Source: Amoebidium appalachense
Lineage: Eukaryota; Ichthyosporea
Direction of reading: 5' to 3'
DNA length: 64,000 bases
NCBI GenBank assembly: GCA_963693365.1
Contig: CAVNZM010000003.1
Location: forward strand, 1,860,001 to 1,924,000
The position numbers and the translations under genes are program-made. The notes under the pieces were generated by a model. It searched no databases and was not told the origin of the DNA. It saw only the letters and a program-made list of their open reading frames with translations. Positions within the stretch are counted from its first letter, which is position 1. Every line of letters begins with the position of its first letter. Of the stretch, positions 1 through 11,960 are shown piece after piece.

Positions 1-536
1 GGGGGGGGGGGGGGGGGGGGGGGGTAAGGGGAGGGATTTGGGGGGGGGAGGGGGGGGGGGGAGGGGGGGGGCGGGAAGAATGGTTAGTGTGTCTCTAGAC
101 AAATACACATGCTACGGTGGTGGTGTGTTTTTGCTTGGGTGGGTGGATGGGTTGCCGCTTGGATGATTAAATGGGAGTGTTGGTGGATGCGGGTAAGTTC
201 CCAGTGTTGCAAAAAGAGGAGAGATCTGACAGAAGGTGGGATTGTCTAAGGGAAACTGTGCTAGATGTGAAAGTGGTGGGTGGTGGTTGTGGTGATGATT
301 GTCCGTCCCCCCCTCTCTCTCTCCCCCCCCCCCCCCCTCCCCCCCTCCCCCCCCCCCCACTGTGTGTGTGTGTGGAGAGGGGGGAAGGCGGGTGGGGGAA
401 AGGAGGGGGGAGGGGGGGGGGGGGGGATGTATGCATAAGACGGTTGGCATTATGGACAGAGACGACATCAAAAGACACACCCAAACCTTTTTTTGGGGGG
501 GGGGAGGGGGGGGGGGGGGGGGGGGGGGATTCTTAC

Positions 537-737
537 TTTCAACAGAGTCTGCAGGGCCCTGCCAGCCAATCGCACGTTTTGTGTGACCACTGCTTTACGG
601 GTCGGGTCGGTGGTGGTGTTGCGATCTAGCACCTTGGTGAAGAAGAGGTAGTAGCTTTCCTCTGGGGGTGTGTGTGTACGTGTGTATGTACGCGTGTGTG
701 TACGTGTGTATGTACGCGTGTGTGTACGTGTGTGTGT

Positions 738-775
<38 letters not shown>

Positions 776-1019
776 GAAAGAAGGGAGGGGGGGAAGGGAG
801 GGTATGTGTGTGGGTGTGTGGCTGTATGTGTGTTTGTGCGTATGTATATAGGTGGGTGGGTGGGTGGGTGGGTGCATGCGAGCATGGGTGGGTGGGTGGG
901 TGCACGTGCGTGCGTGCGCTCAAGTGTGTGTGTGTCTGGACCTTAATTGTTTGAGCATGTGTTTGTGGATACTTGGTTAGCGTGGGTGGTGTAAGCAGAT
1001 GTTTCCTCTTTTTTTTTTT

Positions 1020-1064
<45 letters not shown>

Positions 1065-2594
1065 GGGGGAGGGGGAGACAGAAAGATAAAGCCACAAAAG
1101 GTATGGGTTCGTGTTACCGAGATGATTGGTTGGTACATAATGTGTGGGTGTGTGTGTGTGTGTGTGTGTGTGTGGTAGGAGGGTCTTGGGGATGGGGAGG
1201 GGAGAGGTTTGGGGGTTAGGGGGTTTTTTTTTTCTTGGGGGGGGGGGGGGAGGGGGGGGGGGGTTTGAAGGGGGGGGGGGGGGGGGGGGGGGGGGGGGAT
1301 GTGTTTTGGTGGTGTTGTGGTGATTTCAGTAGTGTTTGTGTGTGCGCTTGAAAAAACCAAAAACAGAACAGGACAAACTCACAACATGCCCCATAGACAC
1401 AATCAGATGTTTGTGCATGTGTGTGTGTTCGTTTGTGTGCCTGCGTCGAGGGTGGGGGGTGGGGGGGGGATGGGGTGTGTGTGTGTGGGAGGGGGGGGGG
1501 GGGGGGGGAGGGGGGGGGTTATAATGCAATTACCGATGGGTGAGAACAGAAAACGGGCGACCAGGGCCCCAAGATTGCTGATGACGTCAAACACCCCTTG
1601 CTCACCAAAATCAATCACGGCAAACAGCGTCATAATGTACCGCTCACCTGGATATACGAGGTTAGGGATATACGGAGTTAGGGATATACGTGGTTAGGGG
1701 TATACGTGGTTAGGGATCTACGGGGTTAGAGATTTACGTGGTTGGTGATATACGGCGTGAGGGATATATGCGGTTGGGAATATATGCGGTTGGGGGGATA
1801 TACACAGGTAAGCATATACACAGGTGGGGATATACGAGGTTAGAGATATACGAGGTTGGGGATATACGTGGTTAAACAGTGTCATGATGTACCGCTCACC
1901 TGGATAAAAATGGTTATGGATATACGAACTTAGACACGTATGCGTTAAGGAATGAATGAGGTTAGGGGTATACACAGGTAGGGATTAAACGTGGATAGAA
2001 ATATACGAAGAAAGGGATGTATGTAGATATAGAGAAATAAGTGGTTTAAGAATATACGTGGTTAGGGATAAGGTGTGGTTGGGGATATACGTGGTTAGAG
2101 AGTGTGAACGGTCAAGGGGAAAATACGCGGTTAGAAAAAAACACGGTTAGGCATATGTACATATATAATTAGGGATATATACGTCGTTAGGGATATACAC
2201 TCTGAGGGACATACACGAATGGGGTATATGGTTAGGGCTATAAGTGTTACGTGTATACACGGTTAGGGATATCCGCAGTCAGTGATACGATTATTTGTGG
2301 ATCTGTTAACAAGAAACATCTGTCAGGCCTCTGGACAGGCATAGTCGAAGAGGGGTATACGGGCCTTTGACCTGCTTATCTATGCCCGTTGAGGAATAAA
2401 CGATTGTACACGTCCATAGCGATATGACTTGTTTCTGATATTTTTGATATTTTGGATTTTTCGAGCTACAAACCCTCGTGTGTAGGACCGTGAGCACTTG
2501 CATAGACATTCGCTCACACAATGACAACCCTTCCCCCCTCCCCGCCCCCAACCGTTTCTAAGTCCCCCCCCCCCCCTCCGCCCTCCCTCCCCCC

Positions 2595-2625
<31 letters not shown>

Positions 2626-2880
2626 ACACCCACCTTCGGTCAGCAACTGCTTCACGAGCGACTGCTTGAAAAACGACACCACGAGAGGCATCACGGACTC
2701 ATGATTTGGAACAATTTCATTGGATGCCTGGGCATGCGGCAGCAGCTCACCGACACCTTTGATTGGTAGAAGGGGCTTAACCTCGGTTTGGTCTTTTTCG
2801 AGCTTCTGCCGGGTAAAAGCTGGGTGTGGGATTAACCCAATGAGGTGAGTGTGTGTATGTGCATGTATGTGTGTGTGTCT

Positions 2881-2921
<41 letters not shown>

Positions 2922-4202
2922 CAATGACAAAGCCTAATACACCAACACGCGAGGAAAAAGGGAGACATGCACTGGCCAAGAAACCACACATGCACAACAT
3001 TCGCGTACAAAAACACGCAAAAGCAAATGGTAGAATGTACGCATCGCACCACCAGAGATCACGAGACATTGGGCAATATAGTACACACACAGAACTTTTT
3101 AACGAGCCAATAGCATACCATAATAAACCGGCACCAGCAAAACGGAGAACAGGCATTGGGCAATACACCACACACATACACATGCTAGGCTTTCAAGATT
3201 TAATCAGCCGAATACGTACCGTAATAGCCCAACACCAGTATAATGGAGAACAGGCATTGGGCGATTCCAAACAGCAGCAGGCCCAGGTCTGGGCGCAGCA
3301 GAACCAAGGCCACGGTCAGAACACACCGCACAGTCAGCGCTAGACCTGTGAAAATGTTGGAAATTTAGTTTGCAGGATAGATTTGCTCATCTCCGTACAT
3401 ACTGGAGGCTGTTAGTTTAGCAAAAACATTAACCTACCACGCTTGGATGTTAGTCTAAGCTTCTATGCTACCAATAGCAAATAATACGAGCAACACAGGA
3501 AATATATCTCCACTCCATCGTATATTCTGCTTTTGTAGACTCTTATCCATGCACGAAACTAACAGTTTATCCCATTATTGAATTTCACTTGCGTGACATT
3601 CAGTAATCCCCTCGGCCTAACTTAGAAACCAGTGCAGGAAGAATATCCATAGCCTCGTTATTGCATGAGCATGAATTAAATCTGTTTGAAGGTGGTAGAT
3701 ATGCAGGTGAGAGAAACAGCGGAAAGATTTTTTACTTGGACTGGCCAGGGAGAAGGGAGGGCTAGGATGTGGCAACACTATGCGACGTAGCACGTTCACA
3801 AAGGGTAAGTACACGTGCCACAACAAGCATATACAATAATGGTACCCAGGGTATGCAACGTGCTTAGAACCCTTCCCCATTTGGAGCCCCGGCCATCCAC
3901 AATACTCGGGTTTCGATCCATTCACCCCTCACAAAGGAGATTGGAAGAGGAGGATGGGGTGGGGTAGGGTAAGGTGGGGTGGGGGGAAGAGGGGCGGGGG
4001 AGGGGGGGGGGGGGGGGGTTACCTTCGATCAGGACTCTTGCACCCACAAACAGGTGTACCTGACAGAAGATGAATGCTGGCTCGGCCAATAATTCAATAA
4101 CTACGGCAATACAATACAGGGCAACACTGGTTTTTTTTTTGTTTGTTTTTTTTGAGAGGGGGGGGAGAGGGGAGGGAGGGGTGTGTGTGTGTGTTTGTTT
4201 GT

Positions 4203-4241
<39 letters not shown>

Positions 4242-5094
4242 CGTGTTTGTGTGTGTGTTTGGACGGGGGAGAGGGGCAAGGGAGTTGAGGAATTTAGTGG
4301 GGGGAGTGGGGGGAGAATAGAGAATATTAGCCACAAGAAAGAGACAGGAGAGATTGGGAGAAAGGAGGACGGAAGTAGCGAAGAGGAGGTAAGGTGGGGG
4401 GGGAGGAGGGGGGGGGGGGCAGATATTAGAATGGGAAGAAGCCATGAAAGAGAGAATGGGAAGAGAAAAGATTTGGGGCAGCCAAAAGGCAGGCCTCCCA
4501 CACAAACAGAAGAGCCCACACCCACCAAATCGAAGAAAAACTGACACGAGTATACACATTCCTCCCCCCTCCCCACCCCTCTCCCCATTTTTCCTCTCCA
4601 ACCCACGTGACTCTCTCTCCATCAGCGAACCCCATCATTGCCCACCTCCCCCCCATACCTCTCTCCCCCCCCCCCCCCCCCCCCCCCCCCCGCGGCCCCC
4701 CCTCCCCCCCCTCCCATTCCCCCTCGGTCCCCCCCCCCCCACACACACACACACACACACGCACACACACACAACACACACACAACATACACACACACAC
4801 ACACACGACACACACGCACACTCATAAACTCACTCATTCACACACACCAGGTCACCACATTTCCTTCCCTCTACCCAAATTTTTTCTACGATCCCCCCTC
4901 CCACTCCCCACCCCACCCCCCAAGCCCTCCCTGCTGACAGTTCCCTCCACCCGTTCCGTACATTTTTTTTATCCCAACAGGTCGTACATCCAACCCCCTC
5001 TATCTTATGTAGACAGGAGCAAGGGAGGAAAGAAAGTGGAGGGGAGGGAGGGGTTGGAGTGTGAGTGTGAGTGTGAGTGTGAGTGTGAGTGTGA

Positions 5095-5148
<54 letters not shown>

Positions 5149-5529
5149 GCGTGTGTGTGTGTGTGTGTGCATGTGTGTGTGCGTGTGTGCGTGTGTGTGT
5201 GTGCATGTGCAGGCATGTATGCGGCCATGCATTCTCCACCACACCAGTTGCCTTCCCTCTTTTTCCGAAACCGAAACCTGGGTTAGAAGGACGGAGGAGA
5301 GGGGGGCCGGGGGCGGGGGGCGGGGGGCGGGGGCCGGGGGGCGGGGGCCGGGGGGGGGAAGGGGGGGGAGGAGGGGGGGGGAGGGGGGGAGGACCTAAGC
5401 CTCACCTCTCATGGTAGTAGAGGAGGTCTTCACCCGGCTGCTCCAGTTTGTATGCCCAAATATAGCCAAAGAAGAAAGACGTGACTACACCAAAAGGCAC
5501 ACTGTGTGTGTGTACATGTGTGTGTGTGT

Positions 5530-5578
<49 letters not shown>

Positions 5579-6704
5579 GAGTGTGTGTGCGTCTGTGTGT
5601 GCGTCTGTGTGTGTGGGTGGGTAGGTGTGTTGGTGTGCGGGTGTGCGTGTGTGTGTGGGTAGGCAATGTGTGGGTGGGTGGGGGGGGGGGGGTTGAATGC
5701 GGAACACGGTACGAAGTACGCATACACGATGAGAAGTATGGTGCAGGACACATGCAAAGGCAAACATTCAAGGATGCAACATCAGCCATGCGCACAGTAT
5801 GCGTCATAAGCAGAGCCCATCCTCAGGGAGGGCCCAAGTCATCAATTGCGTCTGAGTTTCGACCCCTTAGCCCGCGTATATACGACTCTCCAACTCAGAC
5901 AGCAGCATCAACTGAACTTGGGAGGGTCAACCCGTCTTGATCAAAGACGAGCAGGGTTGCTTATGCAAGCAAGGTGAGCAAAACGGTGAAGATGTGTGTG
6001 CAAACTAAAGCAGTGCAGCGAAAAATGCGTATGTGCTTACAGATGCACGACACAGAGCAACCATGCCCGGTTGCATGGAAGTAAAGCGGTCTCCACACAG
6101 TGGTCTGTCCTGAAAGGACACCTCTGAAAGAAGACTGGGGGGGTTTGAATGCGGAACACGGTACGAAGTACGCATACACGATGAGAAGTATGGTGCAGGA
6201 CACATGCATAGGCAAACATTCAAGTATGCAACATCAGCCATGCGCACAGTATGCGTCATAAGCAGAGCCCAGCCTCAGGGAGGGCCCAAGTCATCAATTG
6301 GGGGGGAGGGGGGGGGTATCCTGGGGGGCAGCAGAGGGGGGGGGGGGGGGGGGGGGAGGGGGGAGGGAGAGGGGGGTAAGAACCACATAAGTGTTAAAAC
6401 CTGTGTGTATGTGTTGTGTGTAAGTGTGTGTGCGTGTGTGTGTGTCTGTGAGTGTGCGTGTGCTTGTGTGCATTTACACACGTGTGTGTGCTTGTGCGGG
6501 TGTGTGTGTGTGCGTGTTGAGGAAGGGGAGGGGAGGGGTGAGGTGTGTGAGTGTGGTGGGGGGAGGAGGGGAGGGGGAATGGGACGGGAGGGGGAATGGG
6601 ACGGGAGCGGGAGGTGGGGAGAGCATTTAATTTTGATTTCTTCTTTTGTATTTTTTTTTCCGGTGTTGTTGTGTGTGTGTGTGTATGTGCTTGTGTGTGT
6701 GTGT

Positions 6705-6761
<57 letters not shown>

Positions 6762-6925
6762 AGGTTGAACACCCACCTCAGCCAAATTATGTTGTTGACT
6801 TGGTGCCACCTGTCCCTACTATAGTTTATGCAGGCCTTACGGAACCCCTCTCGGGATAAAAATAGGCATGTGGTGTACAGCAGAGTGAGCCTGCGTGTGT
6901 GTGTGTGTGTGTGTGCGTGCGTGCG

Positions 6926-7016
<91 letters not shown>

Positions 7017-8932
7017 GAGGGGGGGAGGTATTGTGTGGATGGGTGTGTTGTGTGGGTGGGTCGGTGTGTCAGTTGGCGGGTGTGTGTGGGTGTGTGTTGT
7101 ATGTGTGCAAGATTGTTATACACGAATGTGTCAAGTGGCACAAGCAAATGTCCGATAGAAATATCCCAGGTGAGATATGCAAATATGTTATATACAAGTA
7201 TGTCATGTGAAACTTACAAATGTTTCAGAACAAGACATGTCAGGTGACACATGAACATGTATTTTATTACATATTCAAAAGATAATTATGTCAGGTGATA
7301 TGTGCTGATATCTAATTTACAAACTTGTCAGGTGAGATATATAAAAAAAAGAAAGAAAAAGGACAGCGTGGTGGCCGCGAAGCACCAACACATGTAAATA
7401 TAAGCATGTGCACGAGGGTTGCTGAAATAATGCTATGCATCGGGAAGGTAGCAAGCCGCTTCCGAAGGGAAAAACAGAAATGTGAGTAAGAAAAGGTCGG
7501 GGGAAGGGATGAGACGGTTTTCTTTTTAATAAATTTGCATATTTTCAACCGCATACAAATATTTGGATACTAGGGGCCAAGAGAAAGACACAACGAGTTA
7601 GCCAACTGTAGGTGCTGCATATAAGATACCTGAACACTGTATGAAAATCATAGACATTTCCGGGGGGAAGGGGGGAGGGGAGGGCTTCAAGAGGGTTGAG
7701 GGGAGGAAGGAGGTGGGCAGGAGGAGGGTTTAACAGAGCTGGGGTAAAGAGGAGCAGAGGGGGGGGGGGGGGGGGGGGGGATGGGGCTCAACAGGGCCGA
7801 CAGGGGAGAAGGGGGAGAGGATTCAACAGAACCGGAGGGGGGAGGGGAGAGGGGGGGAGGGGGGAGAGGAACGGGGGATGGGTGGGATAGGCGAGATGGG
7901 GAAGTAGGGGGAGGGGGGAAGGGGGGGGGAGGAGGGGGGGGGGGGGGGGGGGAGCAGAAACAGGGATGGGCGGGAAGGGGCAGAGGGGGAGGGTGATTGG
8001 GGGGAGGGAGGGGGAGACGGGAAGGTGCGAGGGGGAGGGGCGGAGGTTGGGGGGGGGGGGGGGGGGGGGGGGTATATACCGAACGTTTACTACTCCCAGA
8101 GTGTCCCTTGTAATGCAGCGAAGAAGAAAACCGTTCAACGCAAATGTCAACACTCGAAGCCCCACCTAAGGAGTAAAAGCTACCAGTTAGTTTGGTAGGG
8201 GAGTTTTCTAGTTTCAACGTGAACTGGTGAGCTTGGGCAAGTTCTCGAAGCGCGATCACAGCGAGAGAGGATGTGGTTGTGTTGCGCATGGGATCGGATG
8301 TCTGTGTGATGTGATGTTATTTGGGTACAAGGTAGGGGAAGAGGGGTGGAAGAGCTGAGCGTAGTGTGTGCTCAAGGGGAGGGGCAAAGCAGGCAGGGCG
8401 GGGGGGGAGGGGGAGGGGGGGGGGAGGGGGGGGGAGAGGGGAGGGGGAGGGGGAGAACAGGACAGGAGGGGGTGATGTATGCGTTAGAGGGTTGGAAATA
8501 TGGAGGAGACAACAAAGAGCAACAATAAAGCGTCACAAAGGTGGGAGGGGGGGGGGGGGGGGGGGGTAAAAGCTTGTCTAGAAGGGTGTAAGGTAGCAAA
8601 GGAAAGATCACCTGTGAAAGGGAGCGGGAAAGGGTTGAGGGGGGAGGGGGGCGGGGGGGGAGGGGGTGGGGGGGGGGCGGTGGGGAGGCATTCAAGGCTT
8701 TCATATGCTTAAAAAGAATGTCTGTCTGGTGTTACCGAGAAGTCCGCTTGGGAGACGCAGAGAAAAACAAAAAAAGTGGGGAGTTTACACAAAACCTTCT
8801 ATAGTCTTCATAGCTCACCTGCAAGAGGATGTTGTATGTGGCTGCCGATGCCGCAGTCCGCATAACAGACTCGTTCGATTCTTTTGCATCCTTGTGTGCA
8901 TCGTCCTTCCCTGGCTTGCCAGTATCCTCCAT
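537..8932 (-). CDS. RFT1: RFT1 homologue, nine exons, 3' end off the window
   Basis: RFT1 family multi-pass ER membrane protein needed for N-glycan dolichol-oligosaccharide (Man5GlcNAc2-PP-dolichol) supply; the flippase role itself is debated. Exons on the minus strand are 8819-8932 (ATG), 8080-8165, 6777-6890, 5406-5501, 4023-4126, 3220-3345, 2634-2819, 1534-1647 and 537-661. All junctions are GT-AG and codon phase agrees throughout, giving 355 residues. Recognisable RFT1 segments in order: [95 protein letters not shown] and [14 protein letters not shown]. The family is about 540 residues long, so roughly the last third lies left of position 1. Introns are full of simple repeats, a minisatellite and a dispersed repeat. 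Identification is from remembered RFT1 sequence and is very secure. Confidence 0.93.
1648..2290. repeat. Degenerate ~16-bp minisatellite (TTAGGGATATACGTGG)
   Basis: Tandem degenerate repeat inside the RFT1 intron between the exons at 2634-2819 and 1534-1647. The usual unit is TTAGGGATATACGTGG with frequent substitutions and length changes. It abuts the splice acceptor of exon 8, so the repeat itself supplies the last intron bases. Confidence 0.8.
2820..3219. other. RFT1 intron 6 with poly-G run
   Basis: Intron between exons 3220-3345 and 2634-2819. It carries a short (GT)n and a G run of about 40 nt at 2882-2921. The rest is unique sequence with no further exon that I can see. Confidence 0.6.
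5692..6302 (+). repeat. Dispersed repeat, composite A-B-A copy
   Basis: Located in the RFT1 intron between exons 5406-5501 and 6777-6890. Unit A begins right after a G run with TTGAATGCGGAACACGG and continues about 350 bp. Segment B (about 6040-6142) follows, then a second, truncated unit A from 6143 that ends in G-rich sequence. Unit A recurs at 19166 and 27807, and the A-B-A arrangement recurs at 27606-28168. No coding capacity is evident. Confidence 0.85.
6897..7012. repeat. (TG)n array at RFT1 exon 3 acceptor
   Basis: Mostly TG with a few GC interruptions. On the gene strand this is (CA)n running directly into the acceptor of RFT1 exon 3, taking the place of a normal polypyrimidine tract. 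Confidence 0.8.
7120..7345. repeat. Degenerate repeat with TGTCAGGTGA motif
   Basis: Irregularly spaced copies of a TGTCAGGTGA-like word, each followed by A/T-rich sequence, inside RFT1 intron 2. Probably an eroded minisatellite; no function is evident. Confidence 0.4.
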
Positions 8933-9737
8933 GTTTACATGTACCTTGTGTGAACAAATAGGAAAAGTTGCTGGCCTTGAGTGACGAAGGAGCTCAAAAC
9001 GCTAACAGGAACACGGCTTCTAAAAACTCCGGCAAGCTCTAGAGAATGTGACACCTTCGTAGAAGCACCACGATCTTAAGCAACGGCCTAATCGTTCGGG
9101 GAATCAAAGTCAGCTGATAGTGCACACACCGCACACGTGTGCAAAATAAACGTTTCAGAACATGTCGCCTAGACTATGAAAAAACTTTTGCAGCATACAT
9201 ATGTAGGTAATACCAGTAATTTTCTATCATCACCCCCTTTTCTTTGCACCGTAACTCACAGTGTAGGTACTAACTACAATAGCTAGCACTTGAAAACCTC
9301 ACGGTTGTTCAGGAATTTTATCGATTACGTAACAGGCATCTACAAAAGGGGTTTAGCTGTGTGACACGTGCACTGTCGGGGGCCCAGCCACACTCGACGG
9401 CCTACTGCGTTTTCCAGCGCAGCCAATCAAATGCAGCTAGTGAGATGATTTCATGGTGAATGTTTTGTATGGACTGTATGTACATGCCAGGCAACAATTA
9501 GCGCCATCGTAGTATACGACACCCCTATTACATATTATGGGTAAGCAGAGGCAAGAGAAAACCCTCCAATATAGAGTGTACCGATAGTCTTACATCAGAT
9601 ACCCTTACTTGTGCCATCTTGGAGACTACATCAGACTGTGTTGCAAGCTTCTTTTCCATGCATGCAAAGGGTGGGGGGAAGCTTTAGCCGGGTAAGGGAG
9701 AGGTGGGCGAGCGGGGTTGAAAAGAGGGTGGGTGGGT

Positions 9738-9768
<31 letters not shown>

Positions 9769-9776
9769 GGGGGCTT

Positions 9777-9834
<58 letters not shown>

Positions 9835-10131
9835 TGAAGCAGTAAGATGCTCAAAGTCTAGATCTTCCGGCTCATGTTTGCGTGGTGACCGGTATTCAGT
9901 CCATACAAAACATTCACCATGAAATCATACCAGATTTTTGAAAGGTAGAGTTCGAGATTGCCTGTTTATTATGGGCAGTCCAGCTAGCCCAGACAATGAT
10001 TGCGAGAAACAATAGAAATAAAACAACACAAGAAACAATAGAAACTAAACAACGATGCAAAAAGGGTTAAACGATGCCTTGCTACGCTCACATTTTTCGT
10101 TACCTCTAAATATTCTCAACCAACGATGCTT
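8933..10131. other. Intergenic region RFT1 / arrestin-C2 copy 1
   Basis: Lies between the RFT1 start codon and the stop of the first arrestin-C2 gene. Contains unique sequence, two large G runs (about 9739-9834) and a long perfect inverted repeat described separately. No coding exon recognised. Confidence 0.6.
9445..9928. repeat. Foldback element with 32-nt perfect inverted arms
   Basis: Arms at 9445-9476 and 9897-9928 are exact reverse complements over 32 nt, separated by 420 bp that includes G runs. The arms start ATGATTTCATGG on the left and end CCATGAAATCAT on the right. It has the look of a MITE-like or rearranged element. No clear target-site duplication and no open frame between the arms. 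Confidence 0.75.
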
Positions 10132-11706
10132 CTAACCCAGCCAAGGGTGCACCATGAATTGAACCTTGCCCCTGTGATCCTTAACCTTTCCCTTCTTGTC
10201 CGTGTACTCCAGTTTGACCTCGTACTGCTTTGGCTGTGAAGAGAGCTGCACCGTGACACGTCCGGACCCAATCTTGTCATCTTTGCTCAGGTCATCGTGG
10301 TCGTAACAGTTGAGCAATACAGAAATGGGTGCACGTGCCTCCTCGGGTGAAAGCTTGAAATGGTAAGTCTCGTTGTAACGGGGGTTGAGTTGGTTGGACA
10401 TGATGGCTGATGTACGCACATGCTTGTCGTTGATGAACACGGTGACGTAGGGGTCGGCCTTGCCACCGATGCCCATGAGCCCAACGTCCATCTTGGGCAG
10501 GTCAGATGCAGAAACCAGCTCAAAGGCAAGCATGCTTGGCCCGTGGAAATTCCAGGCAGGAGGGGGTGGTGGGGGGATGCACATGGGTGCGTAACCGTTG
10601 GGAAGGGGCGCACCACCCAGATTCATCTGAGCCATTTGGGCTGCGAAGAAGTCGTGCTGAAGGGGGAGACTAACAGCATAGCGAGCAGGGTTGGGTGCAA
10701 TGATGATGGGGACACGCAGGCGACAATCCTTGCCCATGGAAACGTCAAAGCGCACCTTGGCAACGTGAGAGATTTTTACCTCGCCGTGTTTGGACTTGAG
10801 GCCGGTGGATGGGGGCTCGACAGTGTTTGGGATGGGAAGCGCAAACTGGAGGGTGCGGCGCTCACCGGGGGCAATCTCAAGGGCGCGGAGTTTCTTGGAG
10901 ACTAGCTCGACTTTCGATTTCCGCATTTCGGCGTGGTTGGTGTTTCTGTTGACGTTGGGGTAGCAGCACTTCTCAACCAGGGTGATCTCTGCCGTCTGAA
11001 GCATGGACGAAGTTTTGTTGTGCACGTTTGCTGTGATGTTAATCACCTGCCCCTCCATGTAGCAGTAGGCATCGCAGCGGGCTTCAGCCTCAATCTCCCC
11101 ACCAAAGAGGCTGTTCTTGTCGTCCTTCTTCATGGGAGGGGCGGTGGTGAGTTGCTCATAGGTGGGGCGGCGACCCATGATGTCGAGATCACGGTTGCTG
11201 GATTTCAGTTTCAGATGAAAATTGTGGTATTTCACCTTGACTTTGAGCTCATACTTGCAGAATTGGGAGTTGTGGCGACCGATGTCGAACGAATCACACA
11301 AGGAATCCTTGAGCTGGTAGCTGATGGGATAGCGTAGAATATACATGCCGGATCCTCCGGGGGCAGTCATGGGGCAGGGCTGCATGGGCGCAACGACAAA
11401 CTTCGTTTTCTCCTTAAGCCATTTTTCCTTGTCGTTGTCGATTCTGATGTTGCCCTCGCTGTCCGTTTTATAGCCATGCTCGAGGGACTTTCCCTTGAGA
11501 AGGAACTTGATCAGCGCCGTTGGGTTGTGAGGAAGATGGGGCGTGTATACGTCAACAAAGCCGTGAAGGTAGGAGCCAGCCTCGAGGTTCTTGAGTGGGC
11601 GGTGTGTGTTGGTCTGGGGATCATCAATGCCGTTGACGACCAGAACTGCTCTAGCTTCCGGGGTGTAGGACTTAGCCTTCCCCATTTTACCTGAAAACTT
11701 CCCCAT
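10132..11706 (-). CDS. Arrestin-fold plus C2-domain protein, copy 1
   Basis: Intact intronless 524-residue protein. Residues about 15-365 look like an arrestin N lobe followed by an arrestin C lobe, with motifs such as LPHNPTALIKF, ILRYPISYQLK and VINITANVHNKTSS. A short PPPPPPAW linker near residue 390 leads into a C2 domain with LVSASDLPKMD, GGKADPYVTVF, NPRYNET and YDHDDLSKDDKIG. These retain acidic residues typical of calcium-binding loops. Arrestin-fold proteins act as trafficking or signalling adaptors, and a C2 domain would add calcium-dependent membrane binding; that combined role is inferred. A TATAAAA on the minus strand lies about 75 bp upstream of the ATG. Closely paralogous to the gene at 15378-16947. 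Confidence 0.88.
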   Translation of the reverse strand: MGKFSGKMGKAKSYTPEARAVLVVNGIDDPQTNTHRPLKNLEAGSYLHGFVDVYTPHLPHNPTALIKFLLKGKSLEHGYKTDSEGNIRIDNDKEKWLKEKTKFVVAPMQPCPMTAPGGSGMYILRYPISYQLKDSLCDSFDIGRHNSQFCKYELKVKVKYHNFHLKLKSSNRDLDIMGRRPTYEQLTTAPPMKKDDKNSLFGGEIEAEARCDAYCYMEGQVINITANVHNKTSSMLQTAEITLVEKCCYPNVNRNTNHAEMRKSKVELVSKKLRALEIAPGERRTLQFALPIPNTVEPPSTGLKSKHGEVKISHVAKVRFDVSMGKDCRLRVPIIIAPNPARYAVSLPLQHDFFAAQMAQMNLGGAPLPNGYAPMCIPPPPPPAWNFHGPSMLAFELVSASDLPKMDVGLMGIGGKADPYVTVFINDKHVRTSAIMSNQLNPRYNETYHFKLSPEEARAPISVLLNCYDHDDLSKDDKIGSGRVTVQLSSQPKQYEVKLEYTDKKGKVKDHRGKVQFMVHPWLG

Positions 11707-11778
11707 TTGTTAGCGCTCTCTCTTTCACTTCTTCTTTTAAAAGTTTTCGTTTTTTGTGACTGCTTATGTCCTCTGTCG

Positions 11779-11785
11779 TTTTATA
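11779..11785 (-). promoter_or_regulatory. TATA box of arrestin-C2 copy 1
   Basis: Reads TATAAAA on the minus strand, 73 bp upstream of the start codon. The paralogue has the same word at 17048-17054 at about 100 bp. Confidence 0.55.
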
Positions 11786-11859
11786 GTTTTGTTACCTTCT
11801 GGAGGGTGGCATAGCCGGCGCCTCTCGTTCGTGTGAAATTAGTGAAATTCGTACTGTTC

Positions 11860-11960
11860 GCTGATTGGTTTCAAATTTGCGCGCTTGCCACATAAAGCTA
11901 TAAATAAGGATCTATTTTAGTTACAGCCAATCAGATTCTGGTGCGGTCACTGTTGTGTGC
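11860..11960 (-). promoter_or_regulatory. Upstream block shared by both arrestin-C2 genes
   Basis: Contains CCAAT-type pentamers and a stretch resembling 17430-17525 upstream of copy 2: GCGC-cTTgCCAtAAAgGCTATAaATAAG followed by CCAATC. Likely a conserved control region, though it lies about 150 bp upstream of copy 1 and about 500 bp upstream of copy 2. Confidence 0.4.

Noticed and set aside
85-300. Next RFT1 exon near the left edge
   Set aside because: An AG followed by a short open stretch exists, but its translation does not resemble the RFT1 segment expected after LQTLLK.
1648-2290. CRISPR-like array
   Set aside because: Units are about 16 bp, degenerate and have no unique spacers; the setting is a eukaryotic intron.
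1648-2290. Chromosome-end telomere
   Set aside because: TTAGGG occurs only within a longer 16-bp unit and is flanked on both sides by exons of one gene.
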